The notes: generated from the sequence alone by a model not told the origin. DNA of 64,000 nt from Prosthecodimorpha hirschii (GCF_001305515.1 NZ_LJYW01000001.1:1827202-1891201); one strand, 5' to 3'. Shown: positions 1-8,647, numbered from the stretch's first letter. Translations and numbers: made by a program.

Positions 1-469
1 GATAACGCAACGCCTCGATGGCGGCGTTGCGGCGTGCGGCAGCCGCTTCGGCCGAAGACGGTGCACGCGGCGCCACGATCCGCCCGGCCAGCCATCCGGC
101 CAGGCCGCCGCCGATCGCGAACGGAACCACCAGAAGCGGCTGGCCGATGCCGAACAGGGCGGGCGACGTGCCGGCCCCGATCACGGCGCCGAGCCCGGCG
201 GCGGCGATCCGCACAGGGCGGCGCCCTGCCCCGGCGGCGCGGGCGATGCCGACGACGAGGCCCGTCGCCATGGCCGGGACCAGCCAGATCCGATAGGCGG
301 TCATCACGACGATCACCGGCACGGCAGCGACCGTTTCGAAATCAGCTGCGGGAGCGCCCCGGACGAGCCAGAGCCCGACAACAGTCGCCAGGGCCAGGAT
401 CGCACCGATCCCCGGACCGGCCAGCGCGAAGAGGACGGTGACGCCGAGAATTTCGGAGAGTTTGCGCAT
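1..469 (-). CDS. Hypothetical multi-pass membrane protein, 3'-truncated by window edge
   Basis: The minus strand reads open from an ATG at 469 to the window edge without a stop, giving at least 156 residues; the C-terminus lies outside the window. The protein is rich in Ala, Gly, Val and Leu and contains about four hydrophobic stretches that look like membrane helices, starting near residues 8 and 46. Its last visible part turns polar and Ala-rich. It follows the membrane-protein gene at 490-984 on the same strand with a 20-bp gap, so the two are probably co-transcribed. I do not recognise a family and infer no function beyond inner-membrane location. Confidence 0.6.
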   Translation of the reverse strand, partial: MRKLSEILGVTVLFALAGPGIGAILALATVVGLWLVRGAPAADFETVAAVPVIVVMTAYRIWLVPAMATGLVVGIARAAGAGRRPVRIAAAGLGAVIGAGTSPALFGIGQPLLVVPFAIGGGLAGWLAGRIVAPRAPSSAEAAAARRNAAIEALRY

Positions 470-489
470 GCCGGTCCCGCCCCGCTCCC

Positions 490-984
490 TCAGACGCCCG
501 TGTGGCCGCCCGCGACCGGGACCGCCGCGCGGCTGGCCCGCCAACGGCGCAGGATCGCCGCGGTGACGACGGCCGAGACCGCGCCGCAGGAACCGACCAT
601 CAGGAAGACCGGGATCGCCGACGGGCTGGCGGTCAGCCCAAGCAGGGTGCCGAACCCGAACAGGCCGAGCGAGCCGGCCCAGAGCATGGACGAGACGGCG
701 CCGATCCAGAGGCATTCCAGAAAGCCCGGCTCCCGGGTCGGCCGCCACAGCAGGGCACCGGCCGCGAAGGCCGGGGCCGCGCCATAGAGATAGCTCGCCA
801 CCAGCATCAGGACCGCGATCTCGCCGCTGAAGGACGTCGTGATCATCCGAAGGATCGTCGGGTCGAGCAGCATGGCGAGCGCCAGGAACCAGCAGGCGCC
901 GACCAGAGGGCCGACGGCCATGTAGACGAGGCCGGTCGTCAGCCGCGCGAAACGGCCGCGCGCATCCCTGTTCGGTTCGTCCAT
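490..984 (-). CDS. Hypothetical membrane protein downstream of ruvA
   Basis: A 164-residue protein starting MDEPNRDARGR. The frame is open upstream to 1023, but the ATG at 984 follows a purine-rich GGGGGC stretch and gives a normal polar N-terminus, so I prefer it. Four hydrophobic segments (about residues 18-35, 40-62, 80-105 and 112-135) predict a small polytopic inner-membrane protein with a positively charged C-terminal tail. It sits 90 bp after ruvA and just before another membrane-protein gene, where ruvB often lies in related bacteria. No family was recognised. A role in recombination should not be inferred from position alone. Confidence 0.65.
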   Translation of the reverse strand: MDEPNRDARGRFARLTTGLVYMAVGPLVGACWFLALAMLLDPTILRMITTSFSGEIAVLMLVASYLYGAAPAFAAGALLWRPTREPGFLECLWIGAVSSMLWAGSLGLFGFGTLLGLTASPSAIPVFLMVGSCGAVSAVVTAAILRRWRASRAAVPVAGGHTGV

Positions 985-1074
985 GCTGCCCCCGACGGGT
1001 TGTCCCGCGCGCCCTGGAACCATCAGCCGACGAAAAGGCGGCCGGATCGTGACGGCACCCGTGCCGCGGCGCCG

Positions 1075-1695
1075 CTATTTCGCCAGTTCGCGCAGGCCGA
1101 CGCGGATCAGCTGTTCGGTCGTCGCCGTCTCGCCGAGATTGCGCGATGCCGCCGCCACCGCGGCCGTCGCCTGCAGGCTCGGATAGCCGAGATTGACCAG
1201 CGCCGAGACCGCATCGGCCATCGGCTTCGGCGCGGTCCGGGCGGATGCGTCCGGACCGGCCGGATGCGGCATGCCGGGATCGGTCGCCCCGAAGGCCGGT
1301 GCCTTGTCCTTCAGCTCCTGGCAGATGCGCTCGGCGAGCTTCTTGCCGACGCCGTTGGCCCGCGCCAGGGCCGCCGCATCCTTGAGCGCGATGGCGGTGG
1401 CCAGTTCGACCGGCTTCAGGACCGACAGGATGGCGAGCGCGACCTTGACGCCGACGCCCTGCACCGTGCCGAGCAGGCGGAACCAGTCGCGCTCCTCCTC
1501 GGAGACGAAGCCGAACAGGCGGATCATGTCCTCGCGGACATAGGTCTCGATGGTCAATACCGCGGCCTCGCCGACCGGCGGCAGGGTCTGCAGCGTGCGC
1601 GCGGAGCAATGGCAGACATAGCCGACGCCGTGCACGTCGAGGATCACCGTGTCCTCGCCGATGCCGTCGACGACGCCCTTGAGCCGGCCGATCAT
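1075..1695 (-). CDS. ruvA: Holliday junction branch migration protein RuvA
   Basis: RuvA binds four-way DNA junctions as a tetramer and loads the RuvB motor for branch migration during recombinational repair. The 206-residue length is normal for the family. The N-terminal OB-fold (residues 1-62) opens with MIGRLKG and contains GVGY. Two helix-hairpin-helix motifs follow, near residues 77-90 ([12 protein letters not shown]) and 112-124 ([10 protein letters not shown]). A linker then leads to the C-terminal domain III that contacts RuvB. Its ATG overlaps the ruvC stop by 4 bp, so the two are translationally coupled. RuvB, its obligate partner, is not the next gene here. Confidence 0.96.
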   Translation of the reverse strand: MIGRLKGVVDGIGEDTVILDVHGVGYVCHCSARTLQTLPPVGEAAVLTIETYVREDMIRLFGFVSEEERDWFRLLGTVQGVGVKVALAILSVLKPVELATAIALKDAAALARANGVGKKLAERICQELKDKAPAFGATDPGMPHPAGPDASARTAPKPMADAVSALVNLGYPSLQATAAVAAASRNLGETATTEQLIRVGLRELAK

Positions 1696-2210
1696 GACGC
1701 CCTCCCGGCGAGGCGCAGGGCCGTCTGCAGGGACGGCCGGTGGTGGGCATGGCAGATGGCGATGGCCAGAGCGTCGGCCGGATCGTCGCCCTCGAAGACG
1801 GCCTTGGGCAGCAGGATGCGGACCATGTGGTGGATCTGCCGCTTCTCCGCATGGCCGGCGCCGACGATCGCCTTCTTGATCGCATTCGGCGCATATTCGG
1901 CGACGCGCAGGCCGGCCTTGGCGGGCACCAGCATGGCGATGCCGCGCGCCTGGCCGAGCTTCAGCGTCGATGTCGGGTTGACGTTGACGAAGGTCTGCTC
2001 CACCGCCGCCTCGTCGGGCGCGTGGCTGCCGATCACCGCGACCAGCCCGTCATGCAGTTCGACCAGCCGATCGGCGAGACCCTCGTCGGCGCTCGACCGG
2101 ATCACGCCGGCGGCGACGAAGGACAGCCGGTTGCCGGCCATGTCGATGATGCCCCAGCCGGTGCGCTGCAAGCCGGGGTCGATGCCGATGATTCGGATGA
2201 TCTCTGCCAT
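1692..2210 (-). CDS. ruvC: Crossover junction endodeoxyribonuclease RuvC
   Basis: RuvC is the dimeric resolvase that nicks Holliday junctions symmetrically after RuvAB migration. The 172-residue protein has the RNase H-like fold with the four expected acidic residues: D11 in GIDPG, E71 in VEQTF, and D143 and D146 in DDPADALA. The lysine-rich stretch around residues 112-123 matches the DNA-contacting region of the family. It begins at an ATG at 2210 and is the first gene of a ruvC-ruvA unit with a 4-bp overlap. The 184-bp gap to the divergent TauE gene at 2395 must hold both promoters. Confidence 0.96.
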   Translation of the reverse strand: MAEIIRIIGIDPGLQRTGWGIIDMAGNRLSFVAAGVIRSSADEGLADRLVELHDGLVAVIGSHAPDEAAVEQTFVNVNPTSTLKLGQARGIAMLVPAKAGLRVAEYAPNAIKKAIVGAGHAEKRQIHHMVRILLPKAVFEGDDPADALAIAICHAHHRPSLQTALRLAGRAS

Positions 2211-2394
2211 GACCGAGAGTGGTAGCCGGACCGCCGACCGGCCGCCAGAGGCTGGCTGGCGGTCCGACCCGGCCGCGGACCGTGCCGTGCGTCCTCCGGT
2301 CGGCCATCATGCAGGCAAGACGGTGGCGTGCCATCGGGCCGCGGGCTAGGGTCCGTCGCCGGCCTGCTTCGGGCCGGATCAAGCCGATCGTTTC

Positions 2395-3168
2395 ATGTCC
2401 GACATCCTCATCTCCTGGCTGCGCGTCGCCGACGGTCACGATGCCGCGCTTCTTCTCGCCATCGCGGTCCTGGCCGGGCTGGTGCGCGGCTTCGCCGGCT
2501 TCGGCGCCGGCATGGTGTTCGTGCCGGTGGCCGCCACGGTGGTCGGCCCGGCGGCGGCGGTCGGGCTGATCTGGACCATCGACGTGCCGATCACGCTGCA
2601 CTATGCGGCCGGCTCGACGCGCGGCTGCAACTGGCGCGATATCGGCCCGCTGCTGCTCGGATGCCTGCTCGGGCTGCCGGTCGGCATGATGCTGCTGACC
2701 GGGCTCGACCCGACCGCGCTGCGCTGGGCGACCTCGGTCTTCATCCTGCTCTCGGTCGCCGCGATGGCGTCCGGCTGGCGCTATCACGGCCGCCCCGGCA
2801 TGGGCATGACCGGCTCGGTCGGCCTGCTGTCGGGGCTGACCACGGGGCTGATCGGCATCGGCGGCCCGTTCATCGCCATGTTCTGGCTCGGCGGGCCGGA
2901 CGATGCCGGGACCGTCAAGCGCAACCTGAACGCCTATTTCGGCCTGACCACCGTCACCATCGGCCCGGCCTTCTTCGTCAAGGGCATCATCACCGGGGGC
3001 CTGATCCTGAGCGCGCTGCCGCTGATCGTCGCCTATACGGCGGGCGTGCTCGCCGGAACCTCCGGCTTCCAGCGTGGCGGCCAGGGCATCTATCGGCCGA
3101 TCGCACTCTTCGTCGCGGCGGCGGCGGCGATCAGCAGCCTGCCGGCACTCGATCCGTGGCTGCGCTGA
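2395..3168 (+). CDS. TauE/SafE family membrane permease
   Basis: A 257-residue polytopic protein with about seven to eight hydrophobic segments and the two internally related halves usual in TSUP/TauE/SafE transporters. The glycine-rich motifs GFAGFGAGM near the first helix and GLIGIGGPF in the second half match the family's duplicated signature. Members export sulfite, sulfoacetate or other small anions; the substrate here cannot be read from sequence. The gene lies alone on the plus strand between ruvC and yebC. A second, different TauE-like gene is at 25200-25967. Confidence 0.85.
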   Translation: MSDILISWLRVADGHDAALLLAIAVLAGLVRGFAGFGAGMVFVPVAATVVGPAAAVGLIWTIDVPITLHYAAGSTRGCNWRDIGPLLLGCLLGLPVGMMLLTGLDPTALRWATSVFILLSVAAMASGWRYHGRPGMGMTGSVGLLSGLTTGLIGIGGPFIAMFWLGGPDDAGTVKRNLNAYFGLTTVTIGPAFFVKGIITGGLILSALPLIVAYTAGVLAGTSGFQRGGQGIYRPIALFVAAAAAISSLPALDPWLR

Positions 3169-3250
3169 CGACTTGAGCGTGAGCGCGGTGGCAATCCCGC
3201 AACGGGGCTGCTACAGGCTGACGCGTTCAGACACCGCGTCCGGAGGCGGC

Positions 3251-4069
3251 ATGGGCTGGATCAGTCCGAATTTCATCACCATCCTGGTCGTGCTCGGCGT
3301 CTCGGCAACGGTCTGCTTCTTCGACCTGATCCAATCCGATCTCGCCGTCTTCACCTTCGTGCTGGCCGGCTGGGTGGCGAGCGTCTGTCTGCACGAATTC
3401 GGCCATGCCGTTGCGGCCTGGTACGGCGGCGACCGGTCGGTCGCCCACAAGGGCTATCTCAATCTCGATCCGGTCCAATATGTCGATCCGGTCAACAGCA
3501 TCCTGTTGCCGGTCGTCGTGCTCGCGCTCGGCGGCATCGGCCTGCCCGGCGCGGCGGTCTATATCGAGACCCGCTTCATCCGTTCGGCGTGGTGGCTGTC
3601 CTTCACGGCCGCGGCCGGGCCGCTGATGAATCTGGCGCTGCTGGTCGTCCTCGCCCTGCCCTTCATGCTCGGGCTGGATCTCTGGGGCGGCGGCACGCGC
3701 TTCTGGGCGGCGCTGGCCATGCTGGCCTTCCTGCAGGCGACCTCGGTCATGTTCAATCTGCTGCCGGTGCCGGGCTTCGACGGCTACGGCATCATCGAGC
3801 CGTTCCTGCCCGACTCGATCGTGCAGCGCATCCATCCGTGGCGCTTCGTCGCGCCGGCGATCGTGCTGGTCGCACTGCTCGCCATCCCGGATTTCGGGCG
3901 CGCGATCATCGAAAAGGCCGGCGCCATGACCATGACGGCCGGCGTGCCGCCGTTCCGCATCTACGAAGGTTTCGGCCGCTTCCGCTTCTGGAAGCGGCTC
4001 GGCGCTCTGGACGGCAGCGTGCGCTTCGTCCAGGACCGGACCGTGTCCGACCGCATTCCGTCGGCTTGA
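3251..4069 (+). CDS. Site-2 protease family (M50) intramembrane metalloprotease
   Basis: A 272-residue membrane protein with the zinc-binding HEFGH motif at residues 48-52 in a hydrophobic helix, and a second metal ligand motif, NLLPVPGFDG, in a later helix. This is the arrangement of M50 site-2 proteases. There is no PDZ domain, so it belongs to the compact group typified by Bacillus SpoIVFB-like and rhizobial YwhC-like proteins, not the RseP group. I start it at the ATG at 3251, which follows GGAGGCGGC; the frame is open upstream but codes for unlikely sequence. The last 60 residues are soluble and cytoplasmic-looking. The substrate is unknown. Confidence 0.88.
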   Translation: MGWISPNFITILVVLGVSATVCFFDLIQSDLAVFTFVLAGWVASVCLHEFGHAVAAWYGGDRSVAHKGYLNLDPVQYVDPVNSILLPVVVLALGGIGLPGAAVYIETRFIRSAWWLSFTAAAGPLMNLALLVVLALPFMLGLDLWGGGTRFWAALAMLAFLQATSVMFNLLPVPGFDGYGIIEPFLPDSIVQRIHPWRFVAPAIVLVALLAIPDFGRAIIEKAGAMTMTAGVPPFRIYEGFGRFRFWKRLGALDGSVRFVQDRTVSDRIPSA

Positions 4070-4180
4070 AACCGAGCCGCCCGGACCGTTCGCGGCAACC
4101 TTGAGCCGGACCGCCGCGGTGGTCCCGTGCCGTTCATGCCCCGGCCGGCATTGCCGGCCGGAACCGTTCCAGATCTCCCG

Positions 4181-4930
4181 TCAAGCCGCGGTGAGCTTGG
4201 CCATGATCTCGTCGGAGACTTCGAAATTGGTGTAGACATTCTGCACGTCGTCGTCGTCCTCGAGCTGGTCGACGAGCTTCATCAGCGTCTGCGCCTTCTC
4301 TTCGTCGACCGGCACCGTATTCTGCGGCTTCCAGATCGCCTTGATCGACTTGGCGGCGCCGAGCGTGGCTTCCAGAGTCTTGGAAACCTCGCCGATCGCC
4401 TCGAAGCCGCACAGGATGACGTGCGTCTCTTCATCCGACACGACATCGTCGGCGCCGGCCTCGATGGCGGCGTCCAGGATGCCGTCGGCGGTGCCCGCCG
4501 AGGCCGGATAGACGATCTCGCCGACATGATCGAACGAGAAGGAGACCGAACCGGTCTCGCCGAGCGCGCCGCCATGCTTGGTGAAGGCCGCCCGGACCGC
4601 GCCGCCGGTGCGGTTGCGGTTGTCGGTCAGCGTCTCGACGATCACGGCGACGCCGGCCGGGCCGTAGCCTTCGTAGCGCACCGTCTCGTAGTTGGCGCCG
4701 TCCGCGCCGGCCGCCTTCTTGATGGCGCGCTCGATATTGTCCTTCGGCATGTTCTCCGCGCGCGCATTCAGAATGGCGAGGCGGAGCTTGGAATTCATGG
4801 TCGGGTCCGGCACGCCATCCTTGGCGGCGACCGTGATTTCGCGCGCGAGCTTCGAGAAGAGCTTCGACCGGACGGCGTCCTGCTTGCCCTTCCGGTGCAT
4901 GATATTCTTGAACTGTGAATGTCCGGCCAT
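4181..4930 (-). CDS. yebC: YebC/PmpR family protein
   Basis: A 249-residue member of the YebC/PmpR family, recognised by the N-terminal [15 protein letters not shown] and the following basic helix. The family's acidic region with repeated negative residues appears near the C-terminus ([15 protein letters not shown]). Family members have been described as DNA-binding transcriptional regulators and, more recently, as ribosome-associated translation factors, so its biochemical role should be left open. In many alphaproteobacteria yebC lies just upstream of ruvC. Here the same orientation is kept but two plus-strand genes separate them. Confidence 0.95.
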   Translation of the reverse strand: MAGHSQFKNIMHRKGKQDAVRSKLFSKLAREITVAAKDGVPDPTMNSKLRLAILNARAENMPKDNIERAIKKAAGADGANYETVRYEGYGPAGVAVIVETLTDNRNRTGGAVRAAFTKHGGALGETGSVSFSFDHVGEIVYPASAGTADGILDAAIEAGADDVVSDEETHVILCGFEAIGEVSKTLEATLGAAKSIKAIWKPQNTVPVDEEKAQTLMKLVDQLEDDDDVQNVYTNFEVSDEIMAKLTAA

Positions 4931-5107
4931 GCGCGCCTCGCTGAGGTGACTTCGCTATTCGGGGGCGTTCCGCCCGGACCGGACGTCCGGGTCGCCGCCT
5001 CGCCGCGATCGATCGAAAGCGGTTGGGCTTATAGGCCGCGCCGCTGCAAGAATCCAGACGGGCCGCTATGCTGTGCCTCCCGCAGCCGCGAAGGAGCCGG
5101 CCGAACC

Positions 5108-5524
5108 ATGCCGTCGCACCCTGTCCGCCCTCTCATCGGCCTGATGCTCGGCTGCCTCTTCGGCCCGTCGGCGATCTCGGCCGAAGAGATCGAATGGACC
5201 CGCTTCGTCCCCGATGCCTATGAAGGCGAACTCTTTTCCGGCAAGAGCTTCGTCGCCGGCACGACCGAATTCGCCGCCGGACCGAAAGGCCTGACCGGCC
5301 TCTACCGCTTCCGAGCCGGTGCCGAGACCATCGAGGGCCGTCTCGACACCTGCGGCACCCCGGCGCGCAACACACTTGTCTGCCGCTGGACAGACCGCTT
5401 CGGTCAGGGCTCGCTGGCCATCACCTTCACCGAAGACCTGCAGCGCTTCGACGGTTTCTGGTGGACCGAGGGCGACGCCAAAGTCCGAGCGCCGTGGTGG
5501 GGCAAGCGGCGGATCGGAGGGTGA
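5108..5524 (+). CDS. Hypothetical secreted protein
   Basis: A 138-residue protein with a clear signal peptide: MPSHPVRP, a hydrophobic core around residues 9-22, and a likely cleavage after AISA near residue 24. I chose the ATG at 5108 because the longer open frame upstream would bury this signal. The mature part has two cysteines, in DTCG and LVCRW, about a dozen residues apart, which could form a disulfide in the periplasm, and many aromatic residues near its end. No family was recognised. It is monocistronic, followed by the repeat-rich gap. Confidence 0.7.
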   Translation: MPSHPVRPLIGLMLGCLFGPSAISAEEIEWTRFVPDAYEGELFSGKSFVAGTTEFAAGPKGLTGLYRFRAGAETIEGRLDTCGTPARNTLVCRWTDRFGQGSLAITFTEDLQRFDGFWWTEGDAKVRAPWWGKRRIGG

Positions 5525-5542
5525 TTGGGGAGAGGGGAATGA

Positions 5543-5577
5543 GCAGTGGGTAGTAGGTAGTGGGTAGTGGGTAGTGG
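5543..5577. repeat. Tandem heptamer repeat (GTAGTGG)
   Basis: Five adjacent copies of a 7-bp unit, consensus GTAGTGG, with changes in the first two copies. Degenerate remains of the unit continue to about 5600. It lies just after the stop of the gene at 5108-5524 and opens a 531-bp gene-free stretch (5525-6055). Confidence 0.85.
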
Positions 5578-5644
5578 GGACAAGGGCAGCGGGTAGTTCG
5601 CAGTCGCGCGCGGGCGCCTTTCGTCGTGACCCCTTCCGCATTCT

Positions 5645-5796
5645 CACAACCGCATCCCCGGACAAGGCCCGCAGGGCCGCCGATCCGGGGCCTACTCGCA
5701 TCGCAACTTGCCGCTATGCTCACAGAATACTTGTTATCTATCAATGCATTGCGAGCAGAGTGGGTCCCGGCTCTCCGCTGCGCTCCGGCCGGGAAT
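5645..5796. repeat. 152-bp direct repeat, copy A
   Basis: This block recurs 203 bp downstream at 5848-5999 with no net length change and about a dozen and a half substitutions. It contains two inverted-repeat cores: CCCCGGA/TCCGGGG around GGCCCGCAGGGCC, and a TCCCGG...CCGGGA hairpin near its right end. Such G+C-rich hairpin blocks are typical dispersed intergenic repeats in Hyphomicrobiales. No protein-coding potential is evident. Confidence 0.85.
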
Positions 5797-5847
5797 ACGT
5801 CGAGAGATGGCGTATCCATCCCCAGATCCGGGGTTACCCTTCGATCC

Positions 5848-5999
5848 CACAACCGCAACCCCGGACAAGGCCCGCAGGGCCGCCGATCCGGGGCCTACTC
5901 GCAGCGCAACTTGCCGCTACGCTCACAGAAAACCCAATCCCTATCAATGCGTTGTGAGCAGAGTGGGTCCCGGCTCTCCGTTGCGCTGCGGCCGGGAAT
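5848..5999. repeat. 152-bp direct repeat, copy B
   Basis: The second copy of the block at 5645-5796, in the same orientation, keeping both inverted-repeat cores. The 51 bp between the copies include another half-element, CCAGATCCGGGG. Together the copies fill most of the gap between two genes that converge on it. Confidence 0.85.
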
Positions 6000-6055
6000 G
6001 CGGCCCTTCGGGAGGCACCACCCTCACCGACCGCCCATTCCCCACGGCCTCGCCG

Positions 6056-6874
6056 TCACCAGAACCCCGGCGCGGCCGGCGCCAGCTTGCCGCCGAGGCG
6101 GAGGGGGGCCACGTCGGTGGCGAGGCCGGTCATGTCGTCGATCTCGACGCAGAGGCCGGACAGCGTGGCTTCGCCGTTGGCGGGTTCGAAACGGGAGCGC
6201 GGGATCTTGGAGGTGAAGCGCTGGACGGGCTCCTCCTTGTCCATGCCGAGCACGCTGTCGTAGTCGCCACACATGCCGGCATCCGACATGTAGGCGGTGC
6301 CGCCGGGCAGGATCATGTGGTCGGCGGTCGGGACATGGGTGTGGGTGCCGACCACGAGACTCGCCCGGCCATCCACGAAATGGCCGAGCGCCTGCTTCTC
6401 GCTTGTGGCTTCGGCGTGCATGTCGATCACGGTGGCGTCGCACTGCTCGCCGAGCGGACAGGCGTCGAGCTGCCGGGCCACCGCCGCGAAGGGATCGTCG
6501 AGCGCATCCATGTAGATGCGCCCCATGACGTTCATCACCAGGACGCGGGCGCCGTTGCGGGCGACGAACAGATTGGCGCCGCGACCCGGCGTGCCAGCCG
6601 GATAGTTGACCGGGCGCAGCAGGCGCGGCTGCCGCTCGATGAACACCAGCGCCTCGCGCTGGTCCCAGGAATGGTTGCCGAGCGTCACCACGTCGGCGCC
6701 GGCATCGAGCACGTCCTGGCAGATCTCCTCGGTGATGCCGAAGCCGCCGGCCGAATTCTCGCCGTTGATGACCACGAAATCGAGCCGGTAGCGTTCGACC
6801 AGGCCCGGCAGGCGCTGGATCACCGCCTGGCGGCCCGAGCGGCCGACGATGTCGCCGAGAAACATCAACCTCAT
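6056..6874 (-). CDS. YmdB/TIGR00282-type metallophosphoesterase
   Basis: A 272-residue calcineurin-like phosphoesterase. The metal-binding motifs are in family order: GDIVGR with D8, NGENSAGG near residue 37, LGNHSWDQ near residue 66, then a DMHAEATSEK histidine motif and a GTHTHVPTAD motif later. This set matches the YmdB family, whose studied members hydrolyse 2',3'-cyclic nucleotides and influence RNA turnover or biofilm state. The ATG at 6874 overlaps the stop of the 5-FTCL gene as ATGA, so it is the coupled last gene of the DUF4164-zapA-6S-5FTCL unit. Confidence 0.92.
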   Translation of the reverse strand: MRLMFLGDIVGRSGRQAVIQRLPGLVERYRLDFVVINGENSAGGFGITEEICQDVLDAGADVVTLGNHSWDQREALVFIERQPRLLRPVNYPAGTPGRGANLFVARNGARVLVMNVMGRIYMDALDDPFAAVARQLDACPLGEQCDATVIDMHAEATSEKQALGHFVDGRASLVVGTHTHVPTADHMILPGGTAYMSDAGMCGDYDSVLGMDKEEPVQRFTSKIPRSRFEPANGEATLSGLCVEIDDMTGLATDVAPLRLGGKLAPAAPGFW

Positions 6875-7458
6875 CGATCCGCTCCGCAATCGATCCGGCC
6901 GGCCTCGGTCAGGACGACACGCATCGGCCGGTCGTGGGGCTCGTCGGGAACCCGCTCGATCTCCTGGCAGGCGAAGGCGATGCCGATCTCCAGGAGCGGC
7001 CCGGCCGCGGCGATGCGGGCGATGGCGCGATCGTAGTGGCCCTTGCCGTAGCCGATCCGGAAGCCGCGCCGGTCGAAGGCGGCGAGCGGCACCAGCATCA
7101 CGGCCGGATCGACCACCGGCGCGGTCTCCGGCGGCACGGACAGGCCGAAGCGCGCCGGCTCGAGCGGGTCGCCCGGCGTCCAGGCGCGGAAGATCATGGT
7201 GGTCCGGTCGTCCAGGATGACCGGCAGGCAGAGCCGATGCCCGCGCGCGGCCAGCCGCGCCATGGCCGGCTGTGCGTCGATCTCGCCACGGATCGGCAGG
7301 AAGCCGGACACCAGCGCTCCGGCGGGCAGATCCAGCGTCTCGACGAGGGCGGCGACCCGATCCGCGGCCGCGGCCCGCGCTTCGGCCGGGACCGCGGCGC
7401 GGCGGGCGAGCGCGGCGGCGCGCAGGTCGGCCTTCGACGCCGGCGCGGCATCGGACAT
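6871..7458 (-). CDS. 5-formyltetrahydrofolate cyclo-ligase
   Basis: This enzyme (5-FTCL, methenyl-THF synthetase, the ygfA/fau homologue) converts 5-formyl-THF to 5,10-methenyl-THF with ATP. The 195-residue protein has the N-terminal basic helix KADLRAAALARR, a central GEIDAQPAM stretch, and the C-terminal YGKGHYDRA motif, a variant of the family's GxGxGYYD loop. The frame stays open up to 7683, but that extension runs through the 6S RNA gene. I therefore place the start at the ATG at 7458. The position directly after 6S RNA is the classic ssrS-ygfA arrangement, so it may be expressed from 6S readthrough. Confidence 0.92.
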   Translation of the reverse strand: MSDAAPASKADLRAAALARRAAVPAEARAAAADRVAALVETLDLPAGALVSGFLPIRGEIDAQPAMARLAARGHRLCLPVILDDRTTMIFRAWTPGDPLEPARFGLSVPPETAPVVDPAVMLVPLAAFDRRGFRIGYGKGHYDRAIARIAAAGPLLEIGIAFACQEIERVPDEPHDRPMRVVLTEAGRIDCGADR

Positions 7459-7611
7459 GGTGGCATCAGGATCGGACGGCGCCGCGAGCGGCCTCGACGA
7501 AGTGGTCACAGGGCGGGCAGGCTCGAATGCGGCGGCGGGAAGGCGGCCCGGCTTCGCATCGGCGGCGAATGGCGCGGACGGCACGCGAAAGGGAAGTGAC
7601 GAAGCCACCGC

Positions 7612-7757
7612 AGCCGATGGATGTAACGATCCCGGGAACCTACAGAGTAGGTGGGCGCCGTGTGGAAGAACCCAGGGGTTCAACCGGGGACAGCTCCCGT
7701 TAAGATCGTTAAGGCCCCGGGGATTCAGTATCCTGTCGCACCGTGCAGCCTCGTCGA
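7612..7757 (-). ncRNA. ssrS: 6S RNA (SsrS)
   Basis: The minus strand between zapA and the 5-FTCL gene carries sequence I recognise as alphaproteobacterial 6S RNA. It has GGGGCCTTAACGATC in the 5' half, GGTTGAACCCCTGGGTTC in the middle, and CGGCGCCCACCTACTCTG followed by TAGG and CCCGGGATCG near the 3' end. 6S RNA mimics an open promoter bubble and sequesters sigma-70 RNA polymerase. Its place between zapA and 5-FTCL is the usual one. The ends are estimated, the 5' end from the -10 element at 7763-7768, and may be off by about ten bases. Confidence 0.85.
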
Positions 7758-7762
7758 CAGCG

Positions 7763-7791
7763 AATATAGGGGAGCCGGGCGGCCGAAGCCA
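7763..7791 (-). promoter_or_regulatory. Putative promoter of the 6S RNA
   Basis: On the minus strand a TATATT -10 element (7763-7768) is separated by 17 bp from a weaker TGGCTT -35 candidate (7786-7791). A start about 6 bp downstream fits the expected 5' end of the 6S RNA. Confidence 0.55.
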
Positions 7792-7824
7792 GAGGCGATC
7801 GATGGTTTGCCGCCTGGGCGCCGA

Positions 7825-8196
7825 TCAATTGACCGGCTTGGTGGCCGTCAGTGCCGCGGCCAGTTGCTCGATGCGCCGGGCCGCGCCGTCGATGCGCTCC
7901 GCGACCGCGCCTTCTATGCGGTGGCGGTGATCCCGGGTGATCGCCCCGGCATCCTTCAGGGCGCGATTCTCGCCTTCGAGCGCCTGCGCCTTGCGCCGGG
8001 TCTCGGTCAGTTCGTCGATGGCCATGATCGCCGCCATCACGGTCAGCCGATGGTCGCCGATCTCGCCGAAGGTCTGGCGAAGGTGCGAGATGGTCTGGTC
8101 GAGGCGGTGCGCGAGGCCCTGCAGATGGTCCTCCTGGCCGTCCTCGCAGGCCATCCGGTAGACCCGGCCGCTGATCGTGACATTCACCTGCGCCAT
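7825..8196 (-). CDS. zapA: Cell division protein ZapA
   Basis: ZapA is a small FtsZ-binding protein that bundles FtsZ filaments at midcell. The 123-residue protein starts MAQVNVTISGR, followed by YRMACEDGQEDHL, the standard ZapA head domain. A long helix from about residue 60 (IMAIDELTETRRKAQALEGENRAL) would form the coiled-coil dimerisation stalk. It is followed on the same strand by 6S RNA and 5-FTCL, and preceded by a DUF4164 coiled-coil gene. This order is conserved in many Hyphomicrobiales. Confidence 0.94.
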   Translation of the reverse strand: MAQVNVTISGRVYRMACEDGQEDHLQGLAHRLDQTISHLRQTFGEIGDHRLTVMAAIMAIDELTETRRKAQALEGENRALKDAGAITRDHRHRIEGAVAERIDGAARRIEQLAAALTATKPVN

Positions 8197-8347
8197 GCCA
8201 CACCGACCATTTTGTTCCCGCTCGGACTATCGATGCCCGCGGCGAAGCCACCCCCTGCCGTGCCGGCTCCGTACCGGCTACGGTCGCGGTCCGGCGAACC
8301 GGTGCCGGCCGGACCGTTCCTGCAGGCCTCGTTCCGAAGGGTTCGGT

Positions 8348-8647
8348 TCATCCGCCATTGGCCTCGAGCACGGACCGGATCGTCTCCATGGCGGCGACCA
8401 GCCGTCGCGAAACCTCCCGGTTGGTCTCCTCGAGCCGCCCCGAGCGCGCCCGTTCCTGGTCCAGATCCTGGGCAAGGCGCGACCGATCCTCGCCGGTGCG
8501 GGACAGTTCGTCCTCCAGGCCTAGCACGGAACGCTCATGTTCGAGACGTCGTTCGACGGCCGCTTCGAGCGCGCCGAGCGACATGTCCAACCGCTTCAAA
8601 GCCGCGTCGACGAGCGAGGCTTCGACCATCACGTCATCACGTCCCAC
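8348..8647 (-). CDS. DUF4164-type coiled-coil protein
   Basis: A 99-residue, almost wholly helical protein with heptad-like spacing of Leu and Ala from residue 8 to the end and many Arg/Glu pairs. It has no signal peptide or membrane helix. Small coiled-coil proteins of the DUF4164 family are usually found directly upstream of zapA in this group, and both position and composition fit. Their function is not established; a part in division-site assembly is only suggested by the neighbour. The start could also be the ATG six codons inside (MVEAS). Confidence 0.75.
   Translation of the reverse strand: MGRDDVMVEASLVDAALKRLDMSLGALEAAVERRLEHERSVLGLEDELSRTGEDRSRLAQDLDQERARSGRLEETNREVSRRLVAAMETIRSVLEANGG

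Noticed and set aside
1740..2225. Plus-strand frame opposite ruvC
   Set aside because: RuvC's four catalytic acidic residues are intact on the minus strand; the plus-strand frame is its mirror.
5547..5580. CRISPR-like array
   Set aside because: The 7-bp units are directly adjacent with no spacers, so this is a simple tandem repeat.
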